Origin: Nocardioides sp.
GTDB taxonomy: Bacteria > Actinomycetota > Actinomycetes > Propionibacteriales > Nocardioidaceae
Direction: 5' to 3'
Assembly: GCF_030655615.1 (NCBI RefSeq)
Contig: NZ_JAURVJ010000084.1
Coordinates: 1-32,078, forward strand
DNA: 32,078 nt
Shown here: piece by piece, positions 22,321 through 31,767 of the stretch
How the letters are laid out: each line of letters starts with the position of its first letter
How positions within the stretch are numbered: position 1 is the stretch's first letter
Made by a program: the position numbers and the translations under genes
Notes under the pieces: model-generated
What the model was told of the DNA's origin: nothing
Seen by the model: the letters and a program-made list of their open reading frames with translations, nothing else
Database searches by the model: none

Positions 22321-23000
22321 GCGACGACCGGGGCGACGACCGGCGCACGATCGTCCGCGACGGGCTGGGGGTCGGCATCGCGACCGGCGCCTACGGCGTG
22401 TCCTTCGGTGCCGTCTCGGTCACCTCCGGGCTCGACGTCCTGCAGACCTGCGCCCTGTCCCTGCTGGTGTTCACCGGGGCGTCGCAGTTCGCGATGGTCG
22501 GCGTGATCGCCTCCGGCGGGTCGCCCTTCGCCGGTGCGCTCAGCGCCCTGCTGCTCGGCACGCGCAACACGCTCTACGGCTTGCGCCTGGCTCCCCTGCT
22601 CGACTGGCGCGGGCGTCGTCGTACGGCGGCCGCGCACCTGCTCATCGACGAGTCGACCGCGATGTCGGTGACCCGGGAGACGACCGCCGACGCCCGCCTC
22701 GGCTTCCTGGTGACGGGCGGCTCGATCTTCGTGCTGTGGAACCTCTTCACCCTCGTCGGCGCCGTCGCCGGCGAGACCCTCGGCGACCCGCGCGACCTCG
22801 GCCTCGACGCCGCGGTCGGCGCGGCGTTCCTGGCCCTCCTCTGGCCGCGGCTCGACCGGCCGCTCCACCGGTGGGTCGCGGTGGGCGCGGCGGCCGTCGC
22901 GATCGGCGCGGTGCCCGTCACCTCCGCCGGCGTACCCGTGCTGGTCGCCGCCGCCGTCGCCCTGCTCGCTGGGCTGCTGGCGTCCGGGCGGCCGGCATGA
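22317..23000 (+). CDS. azlC: AzlC-family branched-chain amino-acid exporter, large subunit
   Basis: A 227-residue membrane protein with at least five hydrophobic segments. The motifs LGVGIATGAYGVSFGAVSV, LVFTGASQFAMVGVI and LLLGTRNTLYGLRLAPLL are characteristic of AzlC, which together with the small AzlD subunit exports branched-chain amino acids or their analogues. The GTG start overlaps the preceding GNAT gene, and its stop overlaps azlD (ATGA), so all three are translationally coupled. No Lrp-type regulator is adjacent. Confidence 0.92.
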   Translation: MSDDRGDDRRTIVRDGLGVGIATGAYGVSFGAVSVTSGLDVLQTCALSLLVFTGASQFAMVGVIASGGSPFAGALSALLLGTRNTLYGLRLAPLLDWRGRRRTAAAHLLIDESTAMSVTRETTADARLGFLVTGGSIFVLWNLFTLVGAVAGETLGDPRDLGLDAAVGAAFLALLWPRLDRPLHRWVAVGAAAVAIGAVPVTSAGVPVLVAAAVALLAGLLASGRPA

Positions 23001-23299
23001 CCTGGCTCGCGATCATCGTGGCCGGCGTGGGCTGCTACCTGCTCAAGCTGGCGGGCCTGTCGGTCCCGGCCCGTGTCCTCGACCGCCCGGTGGTCTCGCG
23101 GATCGCCGACCTCATCCCGGTGGCGCTGCTGGCCGCGCTCGTCGCCGTCCAGGTCGTCGCGACCTCCGACGGCGGTCTGGTCCTCGACGCCCGCGCGCTC
23201 GCCCTGGCCGTCGCCCTCGTGCTGCTGCTCCTGCGCGCGCCGTTCCTCGTGGTCGTCTTCGGTGCGGCACTGTGCGCGGCGCTGGTGAGGCTGGTCTGA
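22997..23299 (+). CDS. azlD: AzlD-family exporter small subunit
   Basis: A 100-residue protein with three to four membrane helices: MTWLAIIVAGVGCYLLKLAG, then ADLIPVALLAALVAVQVV, ALALAVALVLLLLRAPF, and a last short segment. Size and pattern fit AzlD, the partner of AzlC. The ATG overlaps the azlC stop. It is the last gene of the operon and faces the M4 protease gene across a 294-base gap. Confidence 0.9.
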   Translation: MTWLAIIVAGVGCYLLKLAGLSVPARVLDRPVVSRIADLIPVALLAALVAVQVVATSDGGLVLDARALALAVALVLLLLRAPFLVVVFGAALCAALVRLV

Positions 23300-23535
23300 G
23301 CTGCAGCCGAGGGCTCTCGAGACCGTTCCCAGCGAACCTCCTCGACCACCGTCGGGCGCGGAAGGAAGCAAGCAGGCACAGGCGCCCGGGCCGCAGCAGG
23401 ACCGGGCCCCGGGGCGCACGGAGCGGCGGTCGGCCCGAAGCGCCGGTCGGGCCCGCCGTACCAAGCAGGCGGTAGCGAGACCAGGTGGGGCGGGCCCGCG
23501 GCGCGAGGCCGGACCAGCCGCGACCAGACAGGAAA
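23300..23535. other. Gene-free GC-rich stretch with hairpins and a degenerate repeat
   Basis: It begins with a decayed copy of the two-hairpin repeat (gggctctcgagaccg, then CTCGACCACC at 23341-23350). Then come a 7-bp stem CGGGCGC/GCGCCCG (23353-23359/23382-23388), two CGGTCGG-CC blocks near 23427-23453, and a perfect 10-bp stem CGGGCCCGCC/GGCGGGCCCG (23448-23457/23489-23498) with a 31-base loop. No convincing coding frame. It could be a non-coding RNA or only layered terminator debris between convergent genes. Confidence 0.6.
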
Positions 23536-23575
23536 GGAGGGGCCTGCGCCGGTTCCGTCCGGCGCAGGCCCCTCC
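23536..23575 (-). terminator. Intrinsic terminator of the M4 protease gene
   Basis: A perfect 17-bp stem, 23536-23552 with 23559-23575 (core GGCCTGCGCCGG/CCGGCGCAGGCC), loop ttccgt. On the minus strand it is followed at once by TTTCC. It lies 18 bases after the protease stop. Confidence 0.88.
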
Positions 23576-23593
23576 GTCAGGGGTGTGTCGGCC

Positions 23594-25249
23594 TCAGCCG
23601 ACGCTGACCGCGCTCCAGGCGGCGGCGACGGCGGTCTCCTGGGCGCTGCCGGCGCCGTAGAGGTCGCGCGCGGCGCTGAGCGTGCCCGTGCGGGCCTGGG
23701 CGTAGGTGGTGCCCGACGTGAAGTAGGTCGTCAGCGCGCGGAACCAGATCTTCTGCGAGGCCTCGCGACCGATGCCGGTGATCGTCGAACCGTTGCAGGT
23801 GGTCGAGCTGTGGGCCTTGCCGCCGATGGTCTTGGCGCCCGATCCCTCGGCCAGCAGGTAGAAGAAGTGGTTGGCCACGCCCGAGGAGTAGTGCACGTCG
23901 AGGTCCTTGGTGCCGGTGCTGTAGCAGTTGGGCGAGGACCCGTCGGAGATCGGGTTGTCCATGCGGCGGAAGCCGGTGCCCGAGGCGATGTCGAACTCCT
24001 CGCCGATGTAGTAGTCGGCCGGGTCGTTGGGGTTGGCGGCGTAGAACTCGACCATGGTGCCGAAGATGTCGGAGGTCGCCTCGTTGAGGCCACCGGACTC
24101 GCCGGAGTAGGTCAGGTTGGCGGTGTTCTCGGTGACGCCGTGCGACATCTCGTGGCCCGCGACGTCGAGCGAGACGAGCGGCCCGAAGCTGGTGCCGTCA
24201 CCGTCGCCGTAGGTCATCTTGGTGCCGTCCCAGAAGGCGTTGACGTACTTGTTGCCGTAGTGGACGCGGCTGGGGGCGCCGGTGCCGTTGCCGAAGATGC
24301 CGTTGCGACCCAGGACGTTCTTGTAGTAGTCGAAGGTCACCGCGCCGCCGTAGTGGGCGTCGACGGCGGCCGACTCGCGGTTGCTGTTGGCGCCGGTGCC
24401 GAACTTGTTGTCGGGGCTCGAGAACGCGACACCGTTGCTGCAGCTGCCGAAGATCTGGCAGAGGATGTTGTCCTCCTTGTTCTGCGAGTCGGTCGTCTTG
24501 GCGCCACCGTGCGCGGCGTCGGTCAGCGTGAAGGTGCTGCCGCTCTGGGTGACCGAGATCGGCACGGTGCCGCTGTAGAGCGAGACACCCTCGCCGTCGG
24601 CGGTGTGGATGCCCTCGACGCGGCGGATGACCTGGCCGGTGCGGGCGTCGACGTAGGTCGCCAGGCGGCTCGGCGTGCCGTCGGCCTGGCGGCCTCGGGT
24701 CTGGACCTCCCACGCGAGGCGGGGGGTGGCGCCGAGCGCGTCGACGACGAGGCGCGGCGCGGTCCGGCCGGCGCGCAGGTTGTCGATGCCGCGGGTCGCG
24801 GCAGCCGGCGCGAGGGTGCGGTCGAGGGCCTTGGCCGAGCCGAGGACGGGCTTGGCGGAGAGGGTGAGCGGGGCCTTGAGGGTCTGGCTGACGCCCTCGA
24901 GCGCGGCGTCAGGGGTCTGGTGGACGACGAGGTCGCCGCCGAGGACGGGCAGGCCGCGGTAGGTCCGGTCGAAGCGCACGTGGGTGGTGCCGTCGCGGTC
25001 GGTGGACGCACCCTTCGGGACGAGCTCCTGCTCCACGCTCGCGCGGGCGACCCCGGGGTGGGCGGCCAGGGCCCGCAGGGCGCGGGTGGCGATGTCGTCG
25101 ACGGCCCGGTCGGACGTGACGGTGCTGCCGGTGCTGGACGTGCGGTCGGTGGTGCCGCCCGCCGGAGCGCTCGTCGCGGGGGCGACCTGGAGGCCGAGCG
25201 TGCCGACCGCCAGGACCGACGCCGCGGCGAGACCCAAGGATGTGCGCAT
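23594..25249 (-). CDS. Secreted M4 (thermolysin-like) zinc metalloprotease
   Basis: A 551-residue preproenzyme. Residues 1-28 are a Sec signal peptide (MRTSLGLAAASVLAVGTLG, cleavage near ATSAPA). Residues about 35-205 are the FTP/PepSY propeptide that acts as chaperone and inhibitor (TYRGLPVLGGDLVVH, LAWEVQTRG, YVDARTGQVIRRVEGI). The catalytic domain follows, with HEMSH (His366, Glu367, His370) and the third zinc ligand Glu390 in GGLNEATSD; the catalytic His is in VHYSSGVANHFFY. No C-terminal binding domain is present. The ATG at 25249 has AGAGGG close upstream. Likely released to digest external protein. Monocistronic. Confidence 0.95.
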   Translation of the reverse strand: MRTSLGLAAASVLAVGTLGLQVAPATSAPAGGTTDRTSSTGSTVTSDRAVDDIATRALRALAAHPGVARASVEQELVPKGASTDRDGTTHVRFDRTYRGLPVLGGDLVVHQTPDAALEGVSQTLKAPLTLSAKPVLGSAKALDRTLAPAAATRGIDNLRAGRTAPRLVVDALGATPRLAWEVQTRGRQADGTPSRLATYVDARTGQVIRRVEGIHTADGEGVSLYSGTVPISVTQSGSTFTLTDAAHGGAKTTDSQNKEDNILCQIFGSCSNGVAFSSPDNKFGTGANSNRESAAVDAHYGGAVTFDYYKNVLGRNGIFGNGTGAPSRVHYGNKYVNAFWDGTKMTYGDGDGTSFGPLVSLDVAGHEMSHGVTENTANLTYSGESGGLNEATSDIFGTMVEFYAANPNDPADYYIGEEFDIASGTGFRRMDNPISDGSSPNCYSTGTKDLDVHYSSGVANHFFYLLAEGSGAKTIGGKAHSSTTCNGSTITGIGREASQKIWFRALTTYFTSGTTYAQARTGTLSAARDLYGAGSAQETAVAAAWSAVSVG

Positions 25250-25392
25250 GTCTTCCCTCTCGAAACTGCGGCGCCTGGAGCCGGCCCCGTCCAGGGAACC
25301 CTCTCCCGCGCGCGAGGTGGCGTCGACGAGGTCGTCACACCACCTTTGTGCATCGCACGTTCTCGCAACTTCGTGCGGCGTGAACGGTGCTC

Positions 25393-26747
<1,355 letters not shown>

Positions 26748-26804
26748 GTCCTCGGGCCTTGCCGGGTCTCGCGGGGTCCTTGTCTCGTCGGGTCTTTCGG
26801 GGTC

Positions 26805-26963
26805 GGGCTGTCCGCGCGCCAAGCATCCCGGGTCTCCCTGTCAAAGACGCTTCGCGCCGCTACGCGGTCGCAAAGCGATCCTTGACAGCGAGCCTCTCCC
26901 GGGATGCTTCAGGGCGCAGACAAGGGCGGGCTCCGCCGCGCCCTCGTCCAGCGCGGACAGCCC
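26805..26963 (-). ncRNA. Structured nested-palindrome element, copy 1
   Basis: Read on the minus strand. P1 is 26951-26963 with 26805-26817 (13 bp). The side hairpin is 26919-26948. P2 is 26898-26909 with 26821-26832 (12 bp). P3 is 26879-26888 with 26838-26847 (10 bp, one G-T). The terminal arm has CGCTTTGCG pairing with CGCGAAGCG, a bulged A, and CCGC-GTA-GCGG. The linker between P2 and P3 is AGAGGCTCG. Copy 2 at 27147-27319 has the same helices, linker and bulged A. Whether it acts as RNA or as folded single-stranded DNA is unknown; the ncRNA label is provisional. Confidence 0.7.
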
Positions 26964-26997
26964 TCACGTGGCCCACCCGTCACGCTGACCTAACGTG

Positions 26998-27059
26998 TCT
27001 CCCGGTCCTCGTACAAAACTTCGGTGCAGAACCGGGAGATTCGTCCCAGAACTTCACCT
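26998..27059 (-). repeat. Third, diverged copy of the GGAGATT-hairpin repeat
   Basis: TCTCCCGGT (26998-27006) pairs perfectly with ACCGGGAGA (27031-27039). On the minus strand the loop reads TTCTGCACCGAAGTTTTGTACGAG in part, against TTCTGCGCCGAAACTTCGTACGAG between the units at 20630-20653. The match covers most of the block, and the flanking stem bases are rebuilt to pair differently. It sits in the spacer between the two large structured elements. Confidence 0.7.
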
Positions 27060-27146
27060 CGCGGGCTCCTTGACCCGGGCCGGCGGTGCGTACGCCACCG
27101 AACCGACACCCCTGATCGCCCGGAACAGTGGCTCACCTACCGCCGG

Positions 27147-27319
27147 GTCGGGTGGCCGCGCAGGCGACGGCGAGCCGAGCTTGCGAGGTCTCGCCGTTGC
27201 GCGCCGAGAAGCAGACCGCGAGAGGCTCGGGGTCAAGGATCGCCGCAGGCGACCGCGAAGCGGCGCCGAAGGCGTCCTTGACGCCGAGACGCGGTCTGCT
27301 ACGCGCGCGGCCACCCGAC
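27147..27319 (+). ncRNA. Structured nested-palindrome element, copy 2
   Basis: P1 is GTCGGGTGGCCGCGC (27147-27161) with 27305-27319 (15 bp). The side hairpin is ACGGCGAG/CTCGCCGT (27167-27174/27190-27197). P2 is 27210-27220 with 27290-27300 (11 bp). P3 is GTCAAGGA/TCCTTGAC (27232-27239/27275-27282). P4 is CGCC/GGCG, then a 3x3 loop, GGCG/CGCC, a bulged A at 27252, and CCGC-GAA-GCGG (27253-27263). It aligns with the minus-strand reading of 26805-26963, with the same P2-P3 linker AGAGGCTCG. Open frames across it are incidental. Confidence 0.7.
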
Positions 27320-27358
27320 ACGGACCACCCATGACCTGAGAAGAGCAAAGGGCATCGA

Positions 27359-27475
27359 AGCTCGCTGCGCTCGCACCTCAGCCGACGTGCAGCTCGCTGC
27401 GCTCGCACCTCAGCCGACGTGCAGCTCGCTGCGCTCGCACCTCAGCCGACGTGCGCTCGCACCCCAGCCGACGGG
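27359..27475. repeat. 32-bp tandem repeat, 3.7 copies
   Basis: Three perfect copies of a 32-bp unit beginning AGCTCGCTGCGCTCGCACC start at 27359, 27391 and 27423. A partial, slightly changed copy runs to 27475. It ends 2 bases before the stop of the M16 protease gene, so it is the 3' flank of that transcript. Each unit can form a small GAGC/GCTC-type hairpin. Perfect identity of copies suggests recent expansion. Confidence 0.95.
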
Positions 27476-27477
27476 TG

Positions 27478-28797
27478 TCAGTGCGGCCCGACGACCGCCA
27501 GGATCTCCTTGCGCGAGAACACCTCGGCCGCGATCTCGCGGACCTCCTCGAGCGTGACGGCGTCGATGCGGGCCATCACCTCGTCGATCTCGAGCAGCTC
27601 GTCGTGGACGAGCTCGGACTTGCCGAGGCGGATCATCCGCGAGGCGGAGTCCTCGAGGCCCAGGACCAGGCCGCCGCGCAGCTGGCCCTTGCCGCGGACC
27701 AGCTCCTCCTCGGTGATGCCGTGGGCGGCGACGCGCGACAGCTCGAGGCGGACGGTGGCGAGCACCTCGTCGAGCTTGGCGGGCAGGCAGCCGACCGCGA
27801 CACCGACGAGGCCGGAGTCGGCGTGGTTGGAGGTGAACGAGTAGACCGAGTAGGCGAGGCCGCGGTGCTCGCGGATCTCCTGGAAGAGCCGGGACGACGT
27901 ACCGCCGCCGAGGGCGGTGTTGAGCACGCCGAGGGCGAAGCGCCGGTCGTCGTCGCGGGCGAGGCCCTCCATGCCGAGCACGACGTTGACCTGCTCGAAG
28001 GGGCGCGTGGTCTCGACGTGGCCGGACTGGACGCGCACCCGCTTGCCGGAGCTGCGGCGCGGGCCGACGGGCTCGGCGTCGCCGGAGAGCCAGTCGCGGC
28101 GGCCGAAGGAGCGACGTACGTGGCGCACGACGGCCGCGTGGTCGAGGCTGCCGGCGACGGAGACGACGATGTGGTGGGGCTGGTACCAGCGCTGGTAGAA
28201 GCGCCAGATACGGCCGCGGTCGAGGGCGGTGATCGACTCCTCGGTGCCGGCGATCGAGCGCCCGAGCGGCGAGGTCGGGCCCCAGGCCTGCTCGGCGAAG
28301 AGGTTGTGGACGACGTCGTCGGGGTCGTCGTCGTGCATGGCGATCTCGTCGAGGATGACCTCGCGCTCGGCCTCGACGTCGTCGGCGGTGATCACCGAGC
28401 TGGTGATCATGTCGCCGAGGACGTCGACCGCGAGCGGGAGGTCCTCGTCGAGCACACGCGCGTGGAAGCACGTGTACTCCTTGGCGGTGAAGGCGTTGAA
28501 CTCCCCGCCCACCGCGTCGAGGGCGACCGAGATGTCGAGCGCCGAGCGCTCGTGGGTGCCCTTGAAGAGCAGGTGCTCGAGGAAGTGGGAGCAGCCGTGC
28601 AGCCGCGTCGTCTCGTCGCGCGAGCCGACGTCGACCCAGACCCCGATCGTCGCGGAGCGTGCGCCGGCCATCTGCTCGGTGACGACCCGCAGACCGCCGG
28701 GCAGGACCGTGCGCCGGACGCGCGAGGTCACGGTCCCCTCGCCGTCACGCACCGTCGACAGCGTGCGCGTCGTCCCCGTCCTCTGCATGGCTCTCAT
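27478..28797 (-). CDS. M16-family zinc protease (processing-peptidase-like)
   Basis: A 439-residue protease of the pitrilysin/mitochondrial processing peptidase family. The inverted zinc motif is HFLEH (His71, Glu74, His75) in CSHFLEHLLFKGT; the distal Glu ligand lies in EREVILDEIAMHDDDPDD. The second half-domain carries GGGTSSRLFQEIREHRGLAYSVYS in part (GTSSRLFQEIRE), the usual R/Y substrate-binding region. The ATG at 28797 has GGAGGGG six bases upstream. It follows pnp on the same strand but is separated from it by a strong terminator. A pnp-M16 order is common in actinobacteria and other bacteria. Confidence 0.94.
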   Translation of the reverse strand: MRAMQRTGTTRTLSTVRDGEGTVTSRVRRTVLPGGLRVVTEQMAGARSATIGVWVDVGSRDETTRLHGCSHFLEHLLFKGTHERSALDISVALDAVGGEFNAFTAKEYTCFHARVLDEDLPLAVDVLGDMITSSVITADDVEAEREVILDEIAMHDDDPDDVVHNLFAEQAWGPTSPLGRSIAGTEESITALDRGRIWRFYQRWYQPHHIVVSVAGSLDHAAVVRHVRRSFGRRDWLSGDAEPVGPRRSSGKRVRVQSGHVETTRPFEQVNVVLGMEGLARDDDRRFALGVLNTALGGGTSSRLFQEIREHRGLAYSVYSFTSNHADSGLVGVAVGCLPAKLDEVLATVRLELSRVAAHGITEEELVRGKGQLRGGLVLGLEDSASRMIRLGKSELVHDELLEIDEVMARIDAVTLEEVREIAAEVFSRKEILAVVGPH

Positions 28798-28816
28798 CCT
28801 TCACCCCTCCGAAAAA

Positions 28817-28854
28817 CACGCTGACCCGTCGCACGTGTGCGACGGGTCAGCGTG
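28817..28854 (-). terminator. Intrinsic terminator of pnp, perfect 18-bp stem
   Basis: CACGCTGACCCGTCGCAC (28817-28834) pairs perfectly with 28837-28854 around a 2-base centre. On the minus strand the stem is followed by TTTTTC. It lies six bases after the pnp stop and just before the M16 ribosome binding site. The block CGCTGACCCGTC...GACGGGTCAGCG is the same arm sequence as in the 42-bp palindrome arrays near the left end of the window. Confidence 0.92.
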
Positions 28855-28860
28855 GATGGA

Positions 28861-31086
28861 TCAGACCTCGGCGTCGGCCTCGGTCGGGGCCTCGGCGTCG
28901 GCGTCGTCCTCGATGACCGGGATCAGCGAGAGCTTGCCGCGGTCGTCGACCTCGGCGATCTCGACCTGGATCTTCTGGCCGACCGACACGACGTCGTCGA
29001 CGTTCTCGACGCGCTTGCCACCCACCAGGCCACGGAGCTTGGTGATGTGGAGCAGGCCGTCCTTGCCCGGCATCAGCGAGACGAACGCACCGAAGTTGGT
29101 CGTCTTGACGATGGTGCCGAGGTAGCGCTCGCCGACCTCGGGCATGGTCGGGTTGGCGATCTGGTTGACCGCGTTGCGGGCCGCCTCGGCCGCCTCGCCG
29201 TTGGTCGCCCCGATGTAGACCGTGCCGTCGTCCTCGATCGACAGGGTCGCGCCCGTGTCGTCCTGGATCTGGTTGATGATCTTGCCCTTCGGGCCGATGA
29301 CCTCGCCGATCTTGTCGACGGGGACCTTGACCGTGATGATGCGCGGCGCGTGCACCGACATCTCCTCGGGGGCGTCGATGGCCTCGGCCATCACGTCGAG
29401 GATCGCCAGGCGCGCGTCGCGGGCCTGGGTCAGCGCGGCACCGAGGACCTCGGCGGGGATGCCGTCGAGCTTGGTGTCGAGCTGGAGCGCGGTCACGAAC
29501 TCGCGGGTGCCGGCGACCTTGAAGTCCATGTCGCCCATCGCGTCCTCGGCGCCGAGGATGTCGGTCAGCGCGACGTACTGCGTCTCGCCGTCGACCTCGC
29601 CGGAGATGAGGCCCATCGCGATGCCGGCGACGGAGGCCTTGAGCGGCACACCGGCCTGCAGCAGCGACAGGGTCGAGGCGCAGACGGAGCCCATCGAGGT
29701 GGAGCCGTTGGAGCCCATGGCCTCGGAGAGCTGGCGGATCGCGTAGGGGAACGTCTCGCGGTCGGGCAGCACGGGGAGCAGCGCACGGCGCGCGAGCGCA
29801 CCGTGGCCGACCTCGCGGCGCTTGGGCGAGCCCACGCGACCGGTCTCGCCGGTGGAGAAGGGCGGGAAGACGTACTTGTGCATGTAGCGACGGTGTTTCT
29901 CGGGGCTCAGGGTGTCGAGCTGCTGCTCGAGCTTGAGCATGTTGAGCGTGGTGACACCCAGGATCTGGGTCTCGCCGCGCTCGAACAGGGCCGAGCCGTG
30001 GACGCGCGGGATGACGCCGACCTCGGCGTGCAGCTCGCGGATGTCGGCCAGGCCGCGACCGTCCATGCGGACCTTGTCGCGCAGCACGCGCTCGCGCATG
30101 AGCGACTTGGTGACCGACTTGAACGCGGCACCGATCTCCTTCTCGCGACCCTCGAACTGGGCCCCGATCTGGTCGAGCACCGACGCCTTGACGTCGTCGA
30201 GCTTCTCGTCGCGCTCCTGCTTGCCGAAGGTCGCGAGCGCCTCGGTGGTGCCGGCGGACGCGGCAGCCTCGACGGCGGCGTAGACGTCGTCCTCGTAGTC
30301 GAGGAAGACCGGGAAGTCCTGGACGGGCTTGGCGGCCTGCTTGGCGAGCTCGGACTGGGCGTCGCAGAGCTGCTTGATGAACGGCTTGGCGGCGTCGAGG
30401 CCACCGGCCACGATCTCCTCCGACGGGGCGGTGGCGCCACCGGCGACGAGCTCGTAGGTGTTCTCGGGCGCCTCGGCCTCGACCATCATGATCGCGACGT
30501 CGCCGGACTCGGTGACCCGACCCGCGACGACCATGTCGAACACGGCGCTGTCGAGCTGGCTGTGGCTGGGGAACGCGACCCACTGACCCTCGATGAGGGC
30601 GACGCGGACGCCGCCGACCGGGCCGGAGAACGGCAGGCCGGAGAGCTGGGTCGAGAGCGACGCGGCGTTGATGGCCAGGACGTCGTAGGGCTGGTCGGGG
30701 TCGAGCGCCATCACGGTGATGACGACCTGGACCTCGTTGCGCAGACCCTTCTTGAAGGTCGGGCGCAGCGGGCGGTCGATGAGGCGGCAGGTGAGGATCG
30801 CGTCCTCGCCCGGGCGACCCTCGGACCGGAAGAACGAGCCGGGGATCTGGCCCACGGCGTACATCCGCTCCTCGACGTCGATCGTCAGGGGGAAGAAGTC
30901 GAAGTGGTCCTTGGGGTGCTTGCCGGCCGTGGTGGCCGAGAGCAGCATCGTCTCGTCGTCGAGGTAGGCGGTCACCGAACCGGCGGCCTGCCGGGCGAGG
31001 AGCCCGGTCTCGAACTTGACGGTGCGGGTGCCGAACTTGCCGTTGTCGAGAACGGTCTCGACGGCGCTGATGACGGGTTCTGTCAC
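28861..31086 (-). CDS. pnp: Polyribonucleotide nucleotidyltransferase (PNPase)
   Basis: A 741-residue 3'-5' phosphorolytic exoribonuclease. Two RNase PH domains flank an all-helical linker. The second has the catalytic region [19 protein letters not shown] with the conserved Asp pair, and the first has the [14 protein letters not shown] and RLIDRPLRP motifs. The KH domain near residue 610 contains [15 protein letters not shown], and the S1 domain near residue 670 contains [20 protein letters not shown] in part. An acidic tail ends the protein. The GTG at 31086 gives the normal [11 protein letters not shown] start, with GAGAG about 9 bases upstream. It follows rpsO, the classic rpsO-pnp order. 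The 850-codon open frame on the other strand is a shadow of codon bias. Confidence 0.97.
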   Translation of the reverse strand: MTEPVISAVETVLDNGKFGTRTVKFETGLLARQAAGSVTAYLDDETMLLSATTAGKHPKDHFDFFPLTIDVEERMYAVGQIPGSFFRSEGRPGEDAILTCRLIDRPLRPTFKKGLRNEVQVVITVMALDPDQPYDVLAINAASLSTQLSGLPFSGPVGGVRVALIEGQWVAFPSHSQLDSAVFDMVVAGRVTESGDVAIMMVEAEAPENTYELVAGGATAPSEEIVAGGLDAAKPFIKQLCDAQSELAKQAAKPVQDFPVFLDYEDDVYAAVEAAASAGTTEALATFGKQERDEKLDDVKASVLDQIGAQFEGREKEIGAAFKSVTKSLMRERVLRDKVRMDGRGLADIRELHAEVGVIPRVHGSALFERGETQILGVTTLNMLKLEQQLDTLSPEKHRRYMHKYVFPPFSTGETGRVGSPKRREVGHGALARRALLPVLPDRETFPYAIRQLSEAMGSNGSTSMGSVCASTLSLLQAGVPLKASVAGIAMGLISGEVDGETQYVALTDILGAEDAMGDMDFKVAGTREFVTALQLDTKLDGIPAEVLGAALTQARDARLAILDVMAEAIDAPEEMSVHAPRIITVKVPVDKIGEVIGPKGKIINQIQDDTGATLSIEDDGTVYIGATNGEAAEAARNAVNQIANPTMPEVGERYLGTIVKTTNFGAFVSLMPGKDGLLHITKLRGLVGGKRVENVDDVVSVGQKIQVEIAEVDDRGKLSLIPVIEDDADAEAPTEADAEV

Positions 31087-31331
31087 GGTGTGTCTCTCTG
31101 TTCGCGGTGCGATCCGCGACTCCCGCGCACGTGCGGGGCTCCTCCAGTGGGAGCCGGGCGGTGGCCGATCTTCGATCGAGACCCGCAGGGCGCCGCCGGT
31201 GATGGCGGTCCTCCTGAAGGTCACTACCGAGGACCGGGCCGGACGGTGGCGCGGATCGCTCCTGTGAGTGGGTGTTCAGTTGTGGTCGAACGGGTGGTGC
31301 TGGTCGTGCGGGTCGTACGCCGGAAAGCAGA
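31087..31331 (-). promoter_or_regulatory. pnp leader region with hairpins
   Basis: A 245-base untranslated stretch between the rpsO terminator and pnp. It holds the stem 31206-31213/31229-31236 (CGGTCCTC/GAGGACCG), the stem 31137-31142/31150-31155 (GGCTCC/GGAGCC), and CCCGC/GCGGG at 31122-31137. In other bacteria pnp leaders are cut by RNase III and bound by PNPase for autoregulation; similar use is plausible here but not shown. No clear promoter was identified. Confidence 0.4.
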
Positions 31332-31363
31332 CGTCGGGACCCACCAGGTGGTGGATCCCGACG
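31332..31363 (-). terminator. Hairpin after rpsO
   Basis: CGTCGGGA (31332-31339) pairs with TCCCGACG (31356-31363). After one mismatch CCACC/GGTGG extends the stem. It lies six bases past the rpsO stop. The following minus-strand bases (TCTGCTTTCC) have only a short T run, so termination may be partial, allowing read-through into pnp. Confidence 0.7.
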
Positions 31364-31369
31364 GCGAGG

Positions 31370-31645
31370 TCAGCGGCGCAGACCGAGGCGCTCGATGATC
31401 GAGCGGTAGCGCGCGATGTCGGTCTTCTTGAGGTAGTTGAGCAGCCGACGGCGCTGGCCGACGAGCAGCAGCAGACCACGACGGCTGTGGTGGTCGTGCT
31501 TGTGCGTCTTGAGGTGGTCGGTGAGGTGGCTGATGCGGTGGCTCAGCAGCGCGATCTGCACCTCGGGCGAGCCGGAGTCACCGTCGGTGATGGCGTACTC
31601 GGCGATGATCTTCTTCTTCGTTGCTGCGTCAGTCCCGATGGACAT
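31370..31645 (-). CDS. rpsO: 30S ribosomal protein S15
   Basis: A 91-residue primary 16S rRNA-binding protein of the small subunit platform. The family pattern is clear: [37 protein letters not shown] in part ([24 protein letters not shown]), then [20 protein letters not shown]. The ATG at 31645 has AAGGAG four bases upstream. It heads the rpsO-pnp pair and ends in a hairpin that may let some transcription pass to pnp. Confidence 0.97.
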   Translation of the reverse strand: MSIGTDAATKKKIIAEYAITDGDSGSPEVQIALLSHRISHLTDHLKTHKHDHHSRRGLLLLVGQRRRLLNYLKKTDIARYRSIIERLGLRR

Positions 31646-31767
31646 GCGGCTCCTTCTCGTTTGATTAGCTGCGCGGCGCGCCGGGGCCTGTTCTCCCGGG
31701 CACTCTGGGTCCGCGGCCGTTGCACGGCGGTCAGGGTGGTCGTCGTCCCTCGCGGGACGGACGTCAC

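Noticed and set aside
23354..23387. GGAAGGAAGCA motif resembling the signal recognition particle RNA tip
   Set aside because: The opposing strand of the SRP loop (GTCAGG) and the apical tetraloop are absent; the stem is only 7 bp, so the match is probably chance.
27128..27334. Open frames crossing the second large structured element
   Set aside because: Frames on both strands are open only through GC-rich palindromes; no ribosome binding site or family resemblance.
28837..31398. 853-codon plus-strand open frame opposite pnp
   Set aside because: Low-complexity Gly/Asp/Val/Leu composition mirroring high-GC third positions of pnp; no domain recognised.
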